Below, one piece after another: positions 25,231 through 34,755 of a DNA stretch of 64,000 bases; position 1 is the stretch's first letter; each line of letters opens with the position of its first letter. The stretch is from NCBI RefSeq assembly GCF_002440635.1, contig NZ_DJUW01000015.1, positions 163,265-227,264 on the forward strand, read 5' to 3'. The position numbers and the translations under genes were made by a program. Origin of the DNA: Novosphingobium sp. UBA6272 (lineage in GTDB: Bacteria; Pseudomonadota; Alphaproteobacteria; Sphingomonadales; Sphingomonadaceae). Below the pieces are notes generated by a model that saw nothing but the letters and a program-made list of their open reading frames with translations, did no database searches and was not told the DNA's origin.

Positions 25231-26510
25231 TGCCCGCGCCCCGCATCAGCCGCGTTTTTGGCGCCGTCAACATCGGCTCATTCCGCATTTCGGCAATGAT
25301 TGCCGGGCTCTCTGAAACCGGAGAAATGGTCGTGCTTGGTTCCGGCCACCGCGCGGCCCAGGGAATCAAGCGCGGCTATGTGACCGACATGCAGGCCGCA
25401 ACCTATGCCGTGCGGGACGCGGTCGAACGCGCCGAGAAAATGGCCAACACTTCGGTTTCCAGCGTCTGGATCGGCTGCTCTGGCGCAGGGCTTGCCAGCC
25501 AGGTCGCCCAGGTCGAGGTTGATATCGGTGGCCGCCGGATCGAGGCCGAGGATATCGATCACCTGTTGGTATCGGCGCGTGACGTGATCCAGCCCGACGG
25601 ACGCATGGTGCTCCATGCCCAGCCGGCCCACTATACGCTGGATGGCGCTGACGGGGTCGCCGATCCCAAGGGGCTCCATGCCGAGCGGCTGGGGGTCGAT
25701 ATCCACGTGATGCTGGCCGATGGCGCGCCGGTTCGGAATATCACCGAAGCGGTCCAGAACGCGCACCTGCAGGTTGAAGCAGTGGTCGGATCGCCGATCG
25801 CCGCCGGGCACGCCTGCCTGACCAGCGAAGAGCGCGAGCTGGGAGTCGCTTTGGTCGAGTTCGGCGGGGAAGTAACAAATGTTTCGGTCTATGCCGCCGG
25901 CATGCTGCTTGGGCTGGTAACCATTCCGCTCGGTTCGGGCGACATCACCGATGCGGTGGCCAGCGCCTTCGGAATTCGCCGCTTCCAGGCCGAACGGCTG
26001 AAGTGCGTCCACGGTTCGGCGATCGCGAGCCCGGCCGATCACCGCGAGATGATTCCGGTCAATGCACCGGGCGAGGAGAGCTCCGGCCCGGCCGCGCGGC
26101 ATGCCGATGACAAGAACCGGGTGCCGCGCGCAGAGCTGGTCTCGGTCATCACCACCCAGCTGGCGGCATGGATCGACGAAGTGAACAAGGCGCTGAAAGC
26201 GCTTGGCTTTACCGGCCAGCGCGGGCAGCTGGTGGTGCTTACCGGCGGCGGCGCGGAACTGGCCGGATTGGCCGACTTTGCGCAGGGCGCGCTCGGCAAG
26301 CCGGTGCGGCTGGGCAAGCCGCAGCATTTGAAGGGCCTCGCCGAAGCCCATGCGACCCCCGGTTTTTCGACGCTATCCGGGCTGGTGCTTTACGCGGCGG
26401 CCGATCCGATCGACATCCGCTCGGTCGGGCCAAGCTACCAGCCGATCGTTCGTTACAAGGGATTTGGCATGGTCAATCGTCTTTACCAGGCGGTGCGGGA
26501 GTATTTTTAG
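25230..26510 (+). CDS. ftsA: Cell division protein FtsA
   Basis: An actin-like ATPase that tethers FtsZ to the membrane. 426 residues: the first ATP motif near residues 10-18 (FGAVNIGSFRIS), the second around 207 (VALVEFGGEVTNVSVY), and GGGAELAGL near 338. The C-terminus ends in an amphipathic stretch (GMVNRLYQAVREYF) fit for membrane binding. It closes the continuous overlapping gene series; a short hairpin starts at its stop codon and ftsZ begins 134 bases later. Confidence 0.96.
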   Translation: MPAPRISRVFGAVNIGSFRISAMIAGLSETGEMVVLGSGHRAAQGIKRGYVTDMQAATYAVRDAVERAEKMANTSVSSVWIGCSGAGLASQVAQVEVDIGGRRIEAEDIDHLLVSARDVIQPDGRMVLHAQPAHYTLDGADGVADPKGLHAERLGVDIHVMLADGAPVRNITEAVQNAHLQVEAVVGSPIAAGHACLTSEERELGVALVEFGGEVTNVSVYAAGMLLGLVTIPLGSGDITDAVASAFGIRRFQAERLKCVHGSAIASPADHREMIPVNAPGEESSGPAARHADDKNRVPRAELVSVITTQLAAWIDEVNKALKALGFTGQRGQLVVLTGGGAELAGLADFAQGALGKPVRLGKPQHLKGLAEAHATPGFSTLSGLVLYAAADPIDIRSVGPSYQPIVRYKGFGMVNRLYQAVREYF

Positions 26511-26523
26511 GACCTCCGGGTCC
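26510..26523 (+). terminator. Hairpin after ftsA
   Basis: GGACC, loop TCCG, GGTCC: a five-pair stem beginning on the last base of the ftsA stop codon. There is no following T tract, so it is more likely to attenuate or stabilise the message than to terminate fully. It is the only break between the overlapping mra-fts genes and ftsZ. Confidence 0.35.
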
Positions 26524-26644
26524 ACACTCAGGTGCCGGGACGACTGTGGAAAATGGTTGATCCGGCTTTGATTCGGTGATTCGAAGGGTGCAAGACCCGC
26601 GTAATTGCATGAGTTGCATCCGCTGAGCGGACAGGAGAGCGTAG

Positions 26645-28276
26645 ATGAGCATCAATATCGGACCGCCCGCTGTCGAAGAGCTGCGTCCCCGCATCACCGT
26701 GATCGGGGTCGGCGGGGCTGGCGGCAACGCCATTGCCAACATGATCACCGCCGGGATCGAGGGGGTCGACTTCGTCGTCGCCAACACCGATGCTCAGGCG
26801 CTGAACAACGCCGTGGCCGAACACCGCATTCAGCTCGGTTCCGAAATTACCCAGGGCCTGGGCGCCGGGGCCCGCCCCGAAGTGGGCCGGGCTGCGGCCG
26901 AGGAAAGCCTCGACCTGATCGACCGCGCGCTCGAAGGCGTGCACATGTGTTTCATCGCCGCCGGGATGGGCGGCGGTACCGGTACCGGCGCGGCTCCGGT
27001 CGTCGCCAAGGCGGCGCGCGAAAAGGGCGTGCTGACCGTCGGCGTGGTGACCAAGCCGTTCCTGTTCGAAGGCACCCGCCGGATGCGGGCGGCCGAAGCG
27101 GGCATCGAAGAGCTGCAGAAGCACGTCGATACCCTGATCGTGATCCCCAACCAGAATCTGTTCCTGGTGGCCAAGGCCGAGACCACCTTCAAGGAAGCCT
27201 TCCAGATGGCTGACGAGGTGCTCCAGCAAGGGGTGCGCTCGATCACCGACCTGATGGTCATGCCGGGCCTGATTAATCTCGACTTTGCCGACGTCCGCTC
27301 GGTCATGGCCGAAATGGGCAAGGCGATGATGGGTACCGGTGAGGGCAGCGGTGAGAACCGCGCACTCGAAGCCGCGGAAAAGGCGATCGCCAATCCGCTG
27401 CTCGATGGTGTCTCGATGCAGGGCGCCAAGGGCGTGATCATCTCGATCATTGGCGGCGACGACATGAAGCTGCTCGAAGTCGACGAAGCCGCGAACCATA
27501 TTCGCGAGCTGGTCGATCCCAATGCCAACATCATCTGGGGCAGCGCCTTCAATCCCGACCTCAATGGCAAGATCCGCGTTTCGGTCGTCGCGACCGGGAT
27601 CGAGCAGACCGATTCCCAGGCGGAAGAGGCAAGCCGCCCGTTCAACCTCGGCAGCTCGCGCGGGCCGGCCCGTCCGCCGATGACCGCACCCGCCGCAGAG
27701 CCGCTGTTTGAACGCCAGTCGGCACCTGCGCCTGAGCCCGAGCCTGAAGTGCAGCCGGAGCCCGAAGCGGTTTCCGAACCCGAAGCGCCCGCCGCGCCAG
27801 AGCCAAAGGCGGCGGATGACGATTGGGAAATGCCCGAACTGACAGCGCCGGACGCGCCCTCGGCAGCCGATCCGCTGGAGCTTGAGCTTGAAGCCGACGA
27901 GGCTTCATCTGGCGGCGACGGCGGAGATGAACTGTTGCTCGATGCCAGCCGTCTGGCCGATGAAGATGCCCCGGTCGGGTCGGGCGGAGCTATGCCCGGA
28001 CGTCGCCGCGGGCTCGTGTCGAGCAGTGACGATACCGCCGAAGCAGGCAGCGTCCCCGTGCCGGGCAGCTCGCCGGGCGACGCCGGGGCCAGCAATGCTC
28101 CTGCCCAGGCCGCTGATCCTGCTCCCCGCGCGCCCAAGGTCGGCGGGGCGACGCTGTTCGAGCGCATGGCCAACTTGTCGCGCGGCGGGGCCCGTTCGGA
28201 TGACGATGAGGACGAGGATGGCGATGGCCCCTCGATCTCGATCCCGCGCTTTCTCGGTCGCCAGAACAACCAGTAA
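26645..28276 (+). CDS. ftsZ: Cell division protein FtsZ
   Basis: The tubulin-like GTPase that forms the division ring. 543 residues: nucleotide loops GVGGAGGNAIAN (21-32) and GGGTGTGAAP (109-118), and the core ending near residue 320. A very acidic and proline-rich linker of about 200 residues follows, then the conserved C-terminal peptide ISIPRFLGRQNNQ (531-543) that binds FtsA and other partners. The length exceeds the roughly 385 of E. coli because of the linker, common in alphaproteobacteria. AGGAG eight bases before the ATG. The 134-base upstream gap could hold its own promoter. Confidence 0.97.
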   Translation: MSINIGPPAVEELRPRITVIGVGGAGGNAIANMITAGIEGVDFVVANTDAQALNNAVAEHRIQLGSEITQGLGAGARPEVGRAAAEESLDLIDRALEGVHMCFIAAGMGGGTGTGAAPVVAKAAREKGVLTVGVVTKPFLFEGTRRMRAAEAGIEELQKHVDTLIVIPNQNLFLVAKAETTFKEAFQMADEVLQQGVRSITDLMVMPGLINLDFADVRSVMAEMGKAMMGTGEGSGENRALEAAEKAIANPLLDGVSMQGAKGVIISIIGGDDMKLLEVDEAANHIRELVDPNANIIWGSAFNPDLNGKIRVSVVATGIEQTDSQAEEASRPFNLGSSRGPARPPMTAPAAEPLFERQSAPAPEPEPEVQPEPEAVSEPEAPAAPEPKAADDDWEMPELTAPDAPSAADPLELELEADEASSGGDGGDELLLDASRLADEDAPVGSGGAMPGRRRGLVSSSDDTAEAGSVPVPGSSPGDAGASNAPAQAADPAPRAPKVGGATLFERMANLSRGGARSDDDEDEDGDGPSISIPRFLGRQNNQ

Positions 28277-28377
28277 ACCGCCGCACGTGTTCGGTTAGGG
28301 TTAAGCTTGGGGATTGCATCGCTGCGGCGGTGCGATCCCGCTTGCCTGCGGACGCGAACAAGGTAACGCCTGCGTCG

Positions 28378-30093
28378 ATGTCCGAATCCGCCGTTCGCAT
28401 GCTGAAACTGTGCAGCACCTCGATCTTGGGGCTGGTCTGGTCTGGCCTCGCCCTGGCTCAGACTGCGCCGCTGCCACAAGTGGCCGTGCCGGTGGTCCAG
28501 GCTGTGCCGCAGAAATCGGCTGGAATGCGACTCAACGATGCTTTGGGACGGCTGGCGCGCAGTCCGCAGGATATCGAAGCGCTGAGCGAGGCAGGTCAGG
28601 CCTCGCTGGAATTGGGCGATGCCCAGGCGGCGATCGGCTTTTATCAGCGCGCGCTGGCGCTGCAGCCAGGCAATGCCCAGGTCAAGGCGGGTCTGGCCGG
28701 GGCCTATGTGCTGAGCGAGGATCCCTTCACCGCAATCGAGCTGTTCGACGAGGCGGAGAAGGCGGGGCCGATCAATCCGGCGCGATTGGCAGATCGGGGA
28801 TTGGCCTTCGATCTGGTCGGCGATCCGCAGACTGCACAATTCTATTACCGCCAGTCGCTCTCCGCCGCGCCCAGCGATGAAACGCTGCGCCGCCTTGGGA
28901 TCAGCCAGGCGATTACGCGCGATCGCAAGGGCATGGACATCACGCTCGCCCCGTTGCTGCAGAAGCAGGACAAGGCCGCCTGGCGGGCCCGCGCCTTCGG
29001 CCTGGCGATCTTGGGCCAAACCGATGAGGCCGAAGCGATCGCCCGGCAGACCATGCCGCTCGATCTGGCCACTGCGATCACCGCCTATCTGCGCTACATG
29101 CCGCGACTGACTGCGGCGCAGCAGGCCGGTGCGGCAAATCTTGGCCGGTTCCCGCGCGCATCGGAAATCGGCAATGACGATCCGCGCATGGCGCAATATT
29201 CACGTTCGCGGGTCAAGGTTGCCGCAGCACCGCCGCCGCCGGTTCCGGCCGCAAGCAAAGGCAAGGGCAAGAAGGACGACAGGGGCAAAAAACCAGTGCC
29301 CACCAAGCCGGTCGCGGTAGCGGCTGCTGCGCCGCCGCCCGAACCTAGCGTGGGCCGTGAAACCACGACCGCGCCGGTCAAGCTGGGCCAGGCAACATTC
29401 CCTCCTGCACCGGCGCCGAAGCCCGCCCCCGTCCCCGCGCCGCCGCCCCCGCCTGCTCCGCCTGCTCCGGCGCCTGCTCCGCAACCGGGCTTTGGTTCGC
29501 TGGATTCAACCCCGCAGCGCTCTGCCAGTACCTTCGATCTCGCCAAAGCTCCCGCACAGACAGCGCCTCCAGTGCCCAAGCCGGCGCCGAAGCCGACCAG
29601 CATTGACGAAGCCTTTGCAGACCTTGCACCGCCCAGCCGTGAGATCGAGCCGCAGTCCGGTGCCGTCGACGTCCGGCGGATCCGCCCGGGCGCTCCGCCG
29701 GCCAAGGAGCCGCCGGCCGGTGACAAGGCCAAGGGCAGCGACAAGGCCGCTGACAAGGCCAAGGCCGGCGACAAGACCAAGGGCAAGGACGCCAAGCCCG
29801 CCACCCAGACCCAGCCGAGCCGGATCTGGGTGCAGCTCGCGACCGGGCGCGACAAGGCGGCGCTCGGGTTCGATTGGCGCAAGCTGGTCAAGGACGATCC
29901 GGCAGTGTTCAAGGGGCTCAAACCCCATGTTACCGCCTGGGGCCAGGCCAACCGCCTGCTCGCCGGGCCCTTTGCCTCGGCCAAGGAGGCCAATGTCTTT
30001 TTGGCGCAGCTCAAGAAGGCCGGGGTCAGCGGTGCGTTCCTGTGGACCAGCCCGGCTGGGCAGGTCGTCGATGCCCTGGGCGGATCGAAGTAG
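28378..30093 (+). CDS. Secreted TPR-like protein with C-terminal SPOR domain
   Basis: 571 residues. A signal peptide (LCSTSILGLVWSGLALAQ, ending near residue 25) precedes a TPR-like helical region (about 45-230) with blocks such as GDAQAAIGFYQRALALQPGN. A long disordered part follows, rich in proline, alanine and lysine, with repeated DKAKG-type units. The C-terminus is a SPOR domain (about 485-565, SRIWVQLATGRDKAALGFDW onward), which binds denuded septal peptidoglycan. The placement right after ftsZ fits a division-site role, but no specific function can be given. The start is uncertain between ATGs at 28378 and 28399. Confidence 0.82.
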   Translation: MSESAVRMLKLCSTSILGLVWSGLALAQTAPLPQVAVPVVQAVPQKSAGMRLNDALGRLARSPQDIEALSEAGQASLELGDAQAAIGFYQRALALQPGNAQVKAGLAGAYVLSEDPFTAIELFDEAEKAGPINPARLADRGLAFDLVGDPQTAQFYYRQSLSAAPSDETLRRLGISQAITRDRKGMDITLAPLLQKQDKAAWRARAFGLAILGQTDEAEAIARQTMPLDLATAITAYLRYMPRLTAAQQAGAANLGRFPRASEIGNDDPRMAQYSRSRVKVAAAPPPPVPAASKGKGKKDDRGKKPVPTKPVAVAAAAPPPEPSVGRETTTAPVKLGQATFPPAPAPKPAPVPAPPPPPAPPAPAPAPQPGFGSLDSTPQRSASTFDLAKAPAQTAPPVPKPAPKPTSIDEAFADLAPPSREIEPQSGAVDVRRIRPGAPPAKEPPAGDKAKGSDKAADKAKAGDKTKGKDAKPATQTQPSRIWVQLATGRDKAALGFDWRKLVKDDPAVFKGLKPHVTAWGQANRLLAGPFASAKEANVFLAQLKKAGVSGAFLWTSPAGQVVDALGGSK

Positions 30094-30203
30094 GCTCCGT
30101 CCACTCCTTTTCCACACCTTGTAAACAGGCTTGTCGAGTTTTGCGCAGGGCAGCGCACGCAGTGGATTGTGCGGTGCACCCTTGCCGCTGCATCCACCCT
30201 CTC

Positions 30204-30710
30204 ATGATGCAAGGCGACAGCCATTTCGAGCGCGAAGAGGACGCGGCCCCCGTCGATATGCTCGCTTCCCTGTTCGAAGCGCGCGGCTGGCCCTGCGAAT
30301 TCGTCGCCGAAGACGAGATTTCGGGCGAGATTAAGGGATCCTGGGCCAGCTATACACTGCGCGGGGTGTGGCGGCGTGAGGATCACGTGCTGCAACTGCT
30401 GTGCCTGCCCGATATCCGTATTCCGGATGACAAGCGCCCGGCGGTTCACGAACTGCTCGCGCTGGTCAACGAACAGATGTGGGTCGGCCATTTCGACATG
30501 TGGTCGAACGGTTCGGTGCTGCTTTACCGCCACGCCATGCTGCTCGGCGATGAAGGCCTGCTCAGCCTGGCCCAGGCGCAGGTCGCGGTTGAAGCCGCGG
30601 TCGAGGAATGCGACAGGTTCTATCCGGCCTTCCAGTTTGTGCTGTGGGGCGACAAGAGCCCGGCCGAGGCGCTGGCCAGCTCGATGGTCGACGCCGCGGG
30701 CGAGGCGTGA
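30204..30710 (+). CDS. YbjN domain-containing protein
   Basis: 168 residues, a single YbjN domain, an acidic soluble fold related to type III secretion chaperones. YbjN affects motility and stress traits in E. coli, but its biochemical role is not established. Visible landmarks are LFEARGWPCEF near the N-terminus and RHAMLLGDEG around residue 115. The ATG at 30204 begins the domain; a second ATG follows directly. Co-directional with proC, 47 bases apart. Confidence 0.85.
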   Translation: MMQGDSHFEREEDAAPVDMLASLFEARGWPCEFVAEDEISGEIKGSWASYTLRGVWRREDHVLQLLCLPDIRIPDDKRPAVHELLALVNEQMWVGHFDMWSNGSVLLYRHAMLLGDEGLLSLAQAQVAVEAAVEECDRFYPAFQFVLWGDKSPAEALASSMVDAAGEA

Positions 30711-30757
30711 CTCTCAAGCCCCGCCCTATTGGGGCAGGGGTGAAAAGGAGCAGTCCC

Positions 30758-31555
30758 TTGACCGATCAATCCATCCTGATCTGCGGCTGCGGCAATATGG
30801 GCGGGGCGATGCTGGCGGGATGGCTGCGCGCCGGGCTCGATCCCGAGCGTTTCACTGTGGTCGATCCGGTCCTGCCTGAAGTGCCTGCCGGCGTACGCCT
30901 TCTACGCGAAATTCCAAGCAAGCGCTTCGATTTCGTCCTGCTCGGGATCAAGCCGCAAGCGCTGGATCAGGTCGCCCCGGCGCTGGCTCCGGCCTCTGCA
31001 GGCGCGGTGCTGCTCTCGATCCTCGCCGGGGCGGAGATAGCGAGCCTGGCGGCGCGGTTTCCGCAGACGTCGGGGCTGGTGCGGGTGATGCCCAACCTGG
31101 CAGCCGCGATCGGCAAGTCCCCGATGGGCATTTACGCCGCCGGATTGGACAATGCGGCGAAGGTGCAGGTCGAAGCTCTGCTGGCTCCGCTCGGTACGGC
31201 TGAATGGCTGGCCTCCGAAGGCCAGCTTGATGCGGTGACCGCGCTGGCCGGTTCGGGTCCGGCCTTCATCTACCGGATCATCGATGCGCTGGGCAATGCA
31301 GGCGCAGAACTCGATCTCGATCCCGATCAGGCGCGGCGGCTGGCGCTGGCGATGGTCGAAGGGGCGGCCATCCTGGCTGCATCGACCGATCTGCCGCCCG
31401 AAGAACTGGCCCGGCGCGTGACCAGCCCGGGCGGAACAACCGCGGCCGGCCTAGCCGTACTCGACCATGACCAGGCCCTCGCGCGGCTAATTTCCGCCAC
31501 TTTGCGGGCTGCGCGCGATCGCGGCGCGGAAATGGCAGCCGAAGCCCGGCAATAG
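30758..31555 (+). CDS. proC: Pyrroline-5-carboxylate reductase
   Basis: Last step of proline synthesis, reducing pyrroline-5-carboxylate with NAD(P)H. 265 residues, the family length. Rossmann motif CGCGNMGGAML near the N-terminus; the catalytic-domain signature spans ALAGSGPAFIYRIIDALGNA and ARRVTSPGGTTAAGLAVL. I set the start at TTG 30758, because AAGGAG (30745-30750) is correctly spaced and the fold begins there; an upstream in-frame start would lack this. proB lies 4 kb away; proA is not in the window. Confidence 0.93.
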   Translation: MTDQSILICGCGNMGGAMLAGWLRAGLDPERFTVVDPVLPEVPAGVRLLREIPSKRFDFVLLGIKPQALDQVAPALAPASAGAVLLSILAGAEIASLAARFPQTSGLVRVMPNLAAAIGKSPMGIYAAGLDNAAKVQVEALLAPLGTAEWLASEGQLDAVTALAGSGPAFIYRIIDALGNAGAELDLDPDQARRLALAMVEGAAILAASTDLPPEELARRVTSPGGTTAAGLAVLDHDQALARLISATLRAARDRGAEMAAEARQ

Positions 31556-31576
31556 ATTAACCATCAATTTTGGATC

Positions 31577-31591
31577 AAACCGGTCCGGTTT
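31577..31591 (+). terminator. Possible terminator hairpin after proC
   Basis: AAACCG, loop GTC, CGGTTT: a perfect six-pair stem 21 bases after the proC stop. It has no proper T run, so it is a weak candidate. A TTAACCAT half-site precedes it. Confidence 0.3.
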
Positions 31592-31664
31592 CGCTTGAAT
31601 CCGGGGGCGATCCATCCGATATTCACAGCACTGCCTCTATCTCGGGGCGGCAAAGGAGTTTGTC

Positions 31665-32411
31665 ATGTCTGATTGGAACGATCCTCGGACCACCCAATCG
31701 CCGTTCGGCACCAGCGGTCCGGCGCTTAACGGCGCTTCGCTCGGCGCGGTCACGATGGACCAGGGCCTGCGCAAGTACATGCTGTCGATCTACAACTACA
31801 TGGCCTCGGGCGTGCTGCTCTCGGGCGTGGTCGCACTGCTGTTTGCCACCTCGGGCCTTGCTGCCCAGGTGATGGTCACCCCGCTGCGCTGGGTCATCGC
31901 ATTGTCGCCACTGGCCTTCGTCATGGCGATGAGCTTTGGCCTCCACCGCATGCAGGAATCGACCCTGAAGCTGTTGTTCTGGCTGTTCAGCGTGGCGATG
32001 GGCCTGTCGCTCTCGTCGATTTTCCTGATCTATACCGGGCCGTCGATCGCGACCACCTTCTTCGCCACTGCCGGTGCCTTTGCCGGGCTGAGCCTCTATG
32101 GCTACACCACCAAGCGCAACCTGTCGGGCATGGGCAGCTTCATGGCGATGGGCGTGATCGGCCTGATCATTGCGATGCTGCTGAACCTGTGGCTGCAATC
32201 GGGTCCGCTCGCCATGGCGATCTCGGCCCTGGGCGTGCTGATCTTCGCCGGGCTGACCGCCTGGGATACGCAGCGCCTGCGCCAAACCTACTACCACGTC
32301 GCCGGAACCGACATGATGGGCAAGGTCGTGATCATGGGCGCGCTCTCGCTCTATCTCGACTTCGTCAACATGTTCCAGTTCCTGCTGAGCTTCCTCGGCA
32401 GCCGCGACTGA
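31665..32411 (+). CDS. Bax inhibitor-1/YccA family membrane protein
   Basis: 248 residues with about seven membrane helices, of the TMBIM (Bax inhibitor-1) family. Some members are calcium-leak channels, and E. coli YccA modulates FtsH; the role here is not known. The N-terminal tail of about 35 residues is soluble. Conserved acidic and aromatic positions of the last helices are seen in GLTAWDTQRLRQTYY and LSLYLDFVNMFQFLL. A GGCAAAGGAG ribosome site precedes the ATG. It is a stand-alone gene with its own terminator. Confidence 0.9.
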   Translation: MSDWNDPRTTQSPFGTSGPALNGASLGAVTMDQGLRKYMLSIYNYMASGVLLSGVVALLFATSGLAAQVMVTPLRWVIALSPLAFVMAMSFGLHRMQESTLKLLFWLFSVAMGLSLSSIFLIYTGPSIATTFFATAGAFAGLSLYGYTTKRNLSGMGSFMAMGVIGLIIAMLLNLWLQSGPLAMAISALGVLIFAGLTAWDTQRLRQTYYHVAGTDMMGKVVIMGALSLYLDFVNMFQFLLSFLGSRD

Positions 32412-32434
32412 TCCCTTTCCGGAAACGGCCAATC

Positions 32435-32466
32435 GTGCCCGGCTTGCCCAGCAGCAGGCCGGGCAC
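32435..32466 (+). terminator. Rho-independent-type terminator after the Bax inhibitor-1 gene
   Basis: GTGCCCGGC (32435-32443) pairs perfectly with GCCGGGCAC (32458-32466) across a 14-base loop. It is followed by TTGCTTTAT and lies 23 bases after the stop codon. Confidence 0.65.
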
Positions 32467-32564
32467 TTGCTTTATCGGGCCGCCGCGCTAGGCAAGCGTC
32501 ATCGCGGGTTAAGCCGCGCCGCTCCACAAGCGGCGAAGGCTCGAAGGTTGGAGTGGGACGAGAA

Positions 32565-33308
32565 ATGCCAGTGAATATTCGCCAGGTCATGACCGGGTGC
32601 GTCGCCGCAATGGTGCTGGTCGCCGGCGCGGCCGACGCCAGGGACAAGAAGAAGGCGCCGCCGCCGCCACCTGCTCCGCCGCCCCCGCCGATGGTCTATG
32701 TCGCATGGAAGCCGATTCCGCCTGAATGGGCTTCTCCCAAACTGACCTATCAGCCGCTGGGCCCGGACGGTGTTCGGCTCAGCGTCAATCGCAAGATTTC
32801 GCCGGCACAGACGCTGTGGAACCTGCGTTCGGCCTACAATGTCGCGGCGCTCAACTGCCTGAAGCCCGAACATGCGGAAATCGTGGTCAATTATCGCGCC
32901 TTCCTCAAGGCCCATGCCAAGACCCTGCGCGCGACCAATACCAAGGTCGATGCCGAATGGCGCGCCAAGTACGGCGCGGGCTATGTCAAATACCGCGAAA
33001 AATTCATGACCGAGGTCTACAACCACTTTGCGGTCCCGCCGATCATGCCGGCCTTCTGTAACGCTGCACTGGCGATGAGCAAGGACGCCAAGACCGTCAA
33101 GTCCGCCAACCTGACCGCCTTTGCCACCACCGCGCTGCCCAATATCGAGATCGTGTTCGACGATTTCTACAAGCGCTATGATCAATGGCGTGCCGATATG
33201 GCCGCCTGGGAAGTCAAGTGGGGCAAGGATGCCGTGCCCGGCTCGCTGGTCCTGGCCTCCTCGATTCCGATCAACAACCCTCCAGCCGCGGTGGCTGCGC
33301 CCAAGTAA
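32565..33308 (+). CDS. Exported protein of unknown function with proline-rich segment
   Basis: 247 residues, not recognised. A signal peptide (MTGCVAAMVLVAGAADA, ending near residue 25) precedes a short KKK and proline-rich run (about 30-42). A mostly helical domain follows, with YNVAALNC and MPAFCNAALAMSK carrying two cysteines that could form a disulfide in the periplasm. I preferred the ATG at 32565 over the GTG 12 bases upstream, since GGAG lies just ahead. It is followed by a hairpin and tRNA-Ala. Confidence 0.8.
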   Translation: MPVNIRQVMTGCVAAMVLVAGAADARDKKKAPPPPPAPPPPPMVYVAWKPIPPEWASPKLTYQPLGPDGVRLSVNRKISPAQTLWNLRSAYNVAALNCLKPEHAEIVVNYRAFLKAHAKTLRATNTKVDAEWRAKYGAGYVKYREKFMTEVYNHFAVPPIMPAFCNAALAMSKDAKTVKSANLTAFATTALPNIEIVFDDFYKRYDQWRADMAAWEVKWGKDAVPGSLVLASSIPINNPPAAVAAPK

Positions 33309-33356
33309 CTTTGCTCTTTCAAGCGGGCAGCAGCTTCGCTAAGGGGGCGCCTCGCA

Positions 33357-33376
33357 ACGGGCGGCCTGCCGTCCGT
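33357..33376 (+). terminator. Hairpin between the exported-protein gene and tRNA-Ala
   Basis: ACGGGCGG and CCGTCCGT pair (one G-T wobble) around a CCTG loop, 49 bases after the stop of the exported-protein gene. No T tract follows. Confidence 0.35.
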
Positions 33377-33391
33377 CAGTCGCACTGGAAC

Positions 33392-33464
<73 letters not shown>

Positions 33465-33467
<3 letters not shown>

Positions 33468-33608
33468 GTGCCTTGCCATTCGCCACATTCCGGCCTGCAA
33501 ATGGCGATCTTCTGCGCTTCCGGTGCTCACGGCCCAAATGGCCGCTGCGCGCCGGTTCTCGAATGTCACCATTTTCGGCTCGGACTGAGGCGAATGGCAA
33601 GGCACTGG
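33465..33608. repeat. Long imperfect palindrome abutting tRNA-Ala
   Basis: A 144-bp fold-back. 33465-33484 is the exact reverse complement of 33589-33608 (20 bases). Pairing continues imperfectly inward to a central hairpin CGGCC-CAAAT-GGCCG (33530-33544), so the whole block is one long hairpin. It starts on the CCA of tRNA-Ala and ends 44 bases before obgE. It could terminate the tRNA transcript or be a dispersed repeat. Confidence 0.75.
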
Positions 33609-33652
33609 ACTAAACAGCGACATCTGTCCTCAATTCCGTTAGAACCGAAACC

Positions 33653-34708
<1,056 letters not shown>

Positions 34709-34755
34709 TCGCCAAAGGTTGCATCGCGCGCGCTTTTGCCTAATCGCCACAGGCG

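Noticed and set aside
26830..29196. A 788-codon minus-strand frame antisense to ftsZ and the SPOR protein
   Set aside because: It mirrors the acidic, low-complexity linker of ftsZ, giving serine- and glycine-rich nonsense, and has no ribosome site or motifs.
31557..31571. TTAACCATCAATTTT as a CtrA site upstream of the Bax inhibitor-1 gene
   Set aside because: Only one half-site fits TTAA-N7-TTAA (the second half is TTTT, two mismatches), so I kept it out of the features.
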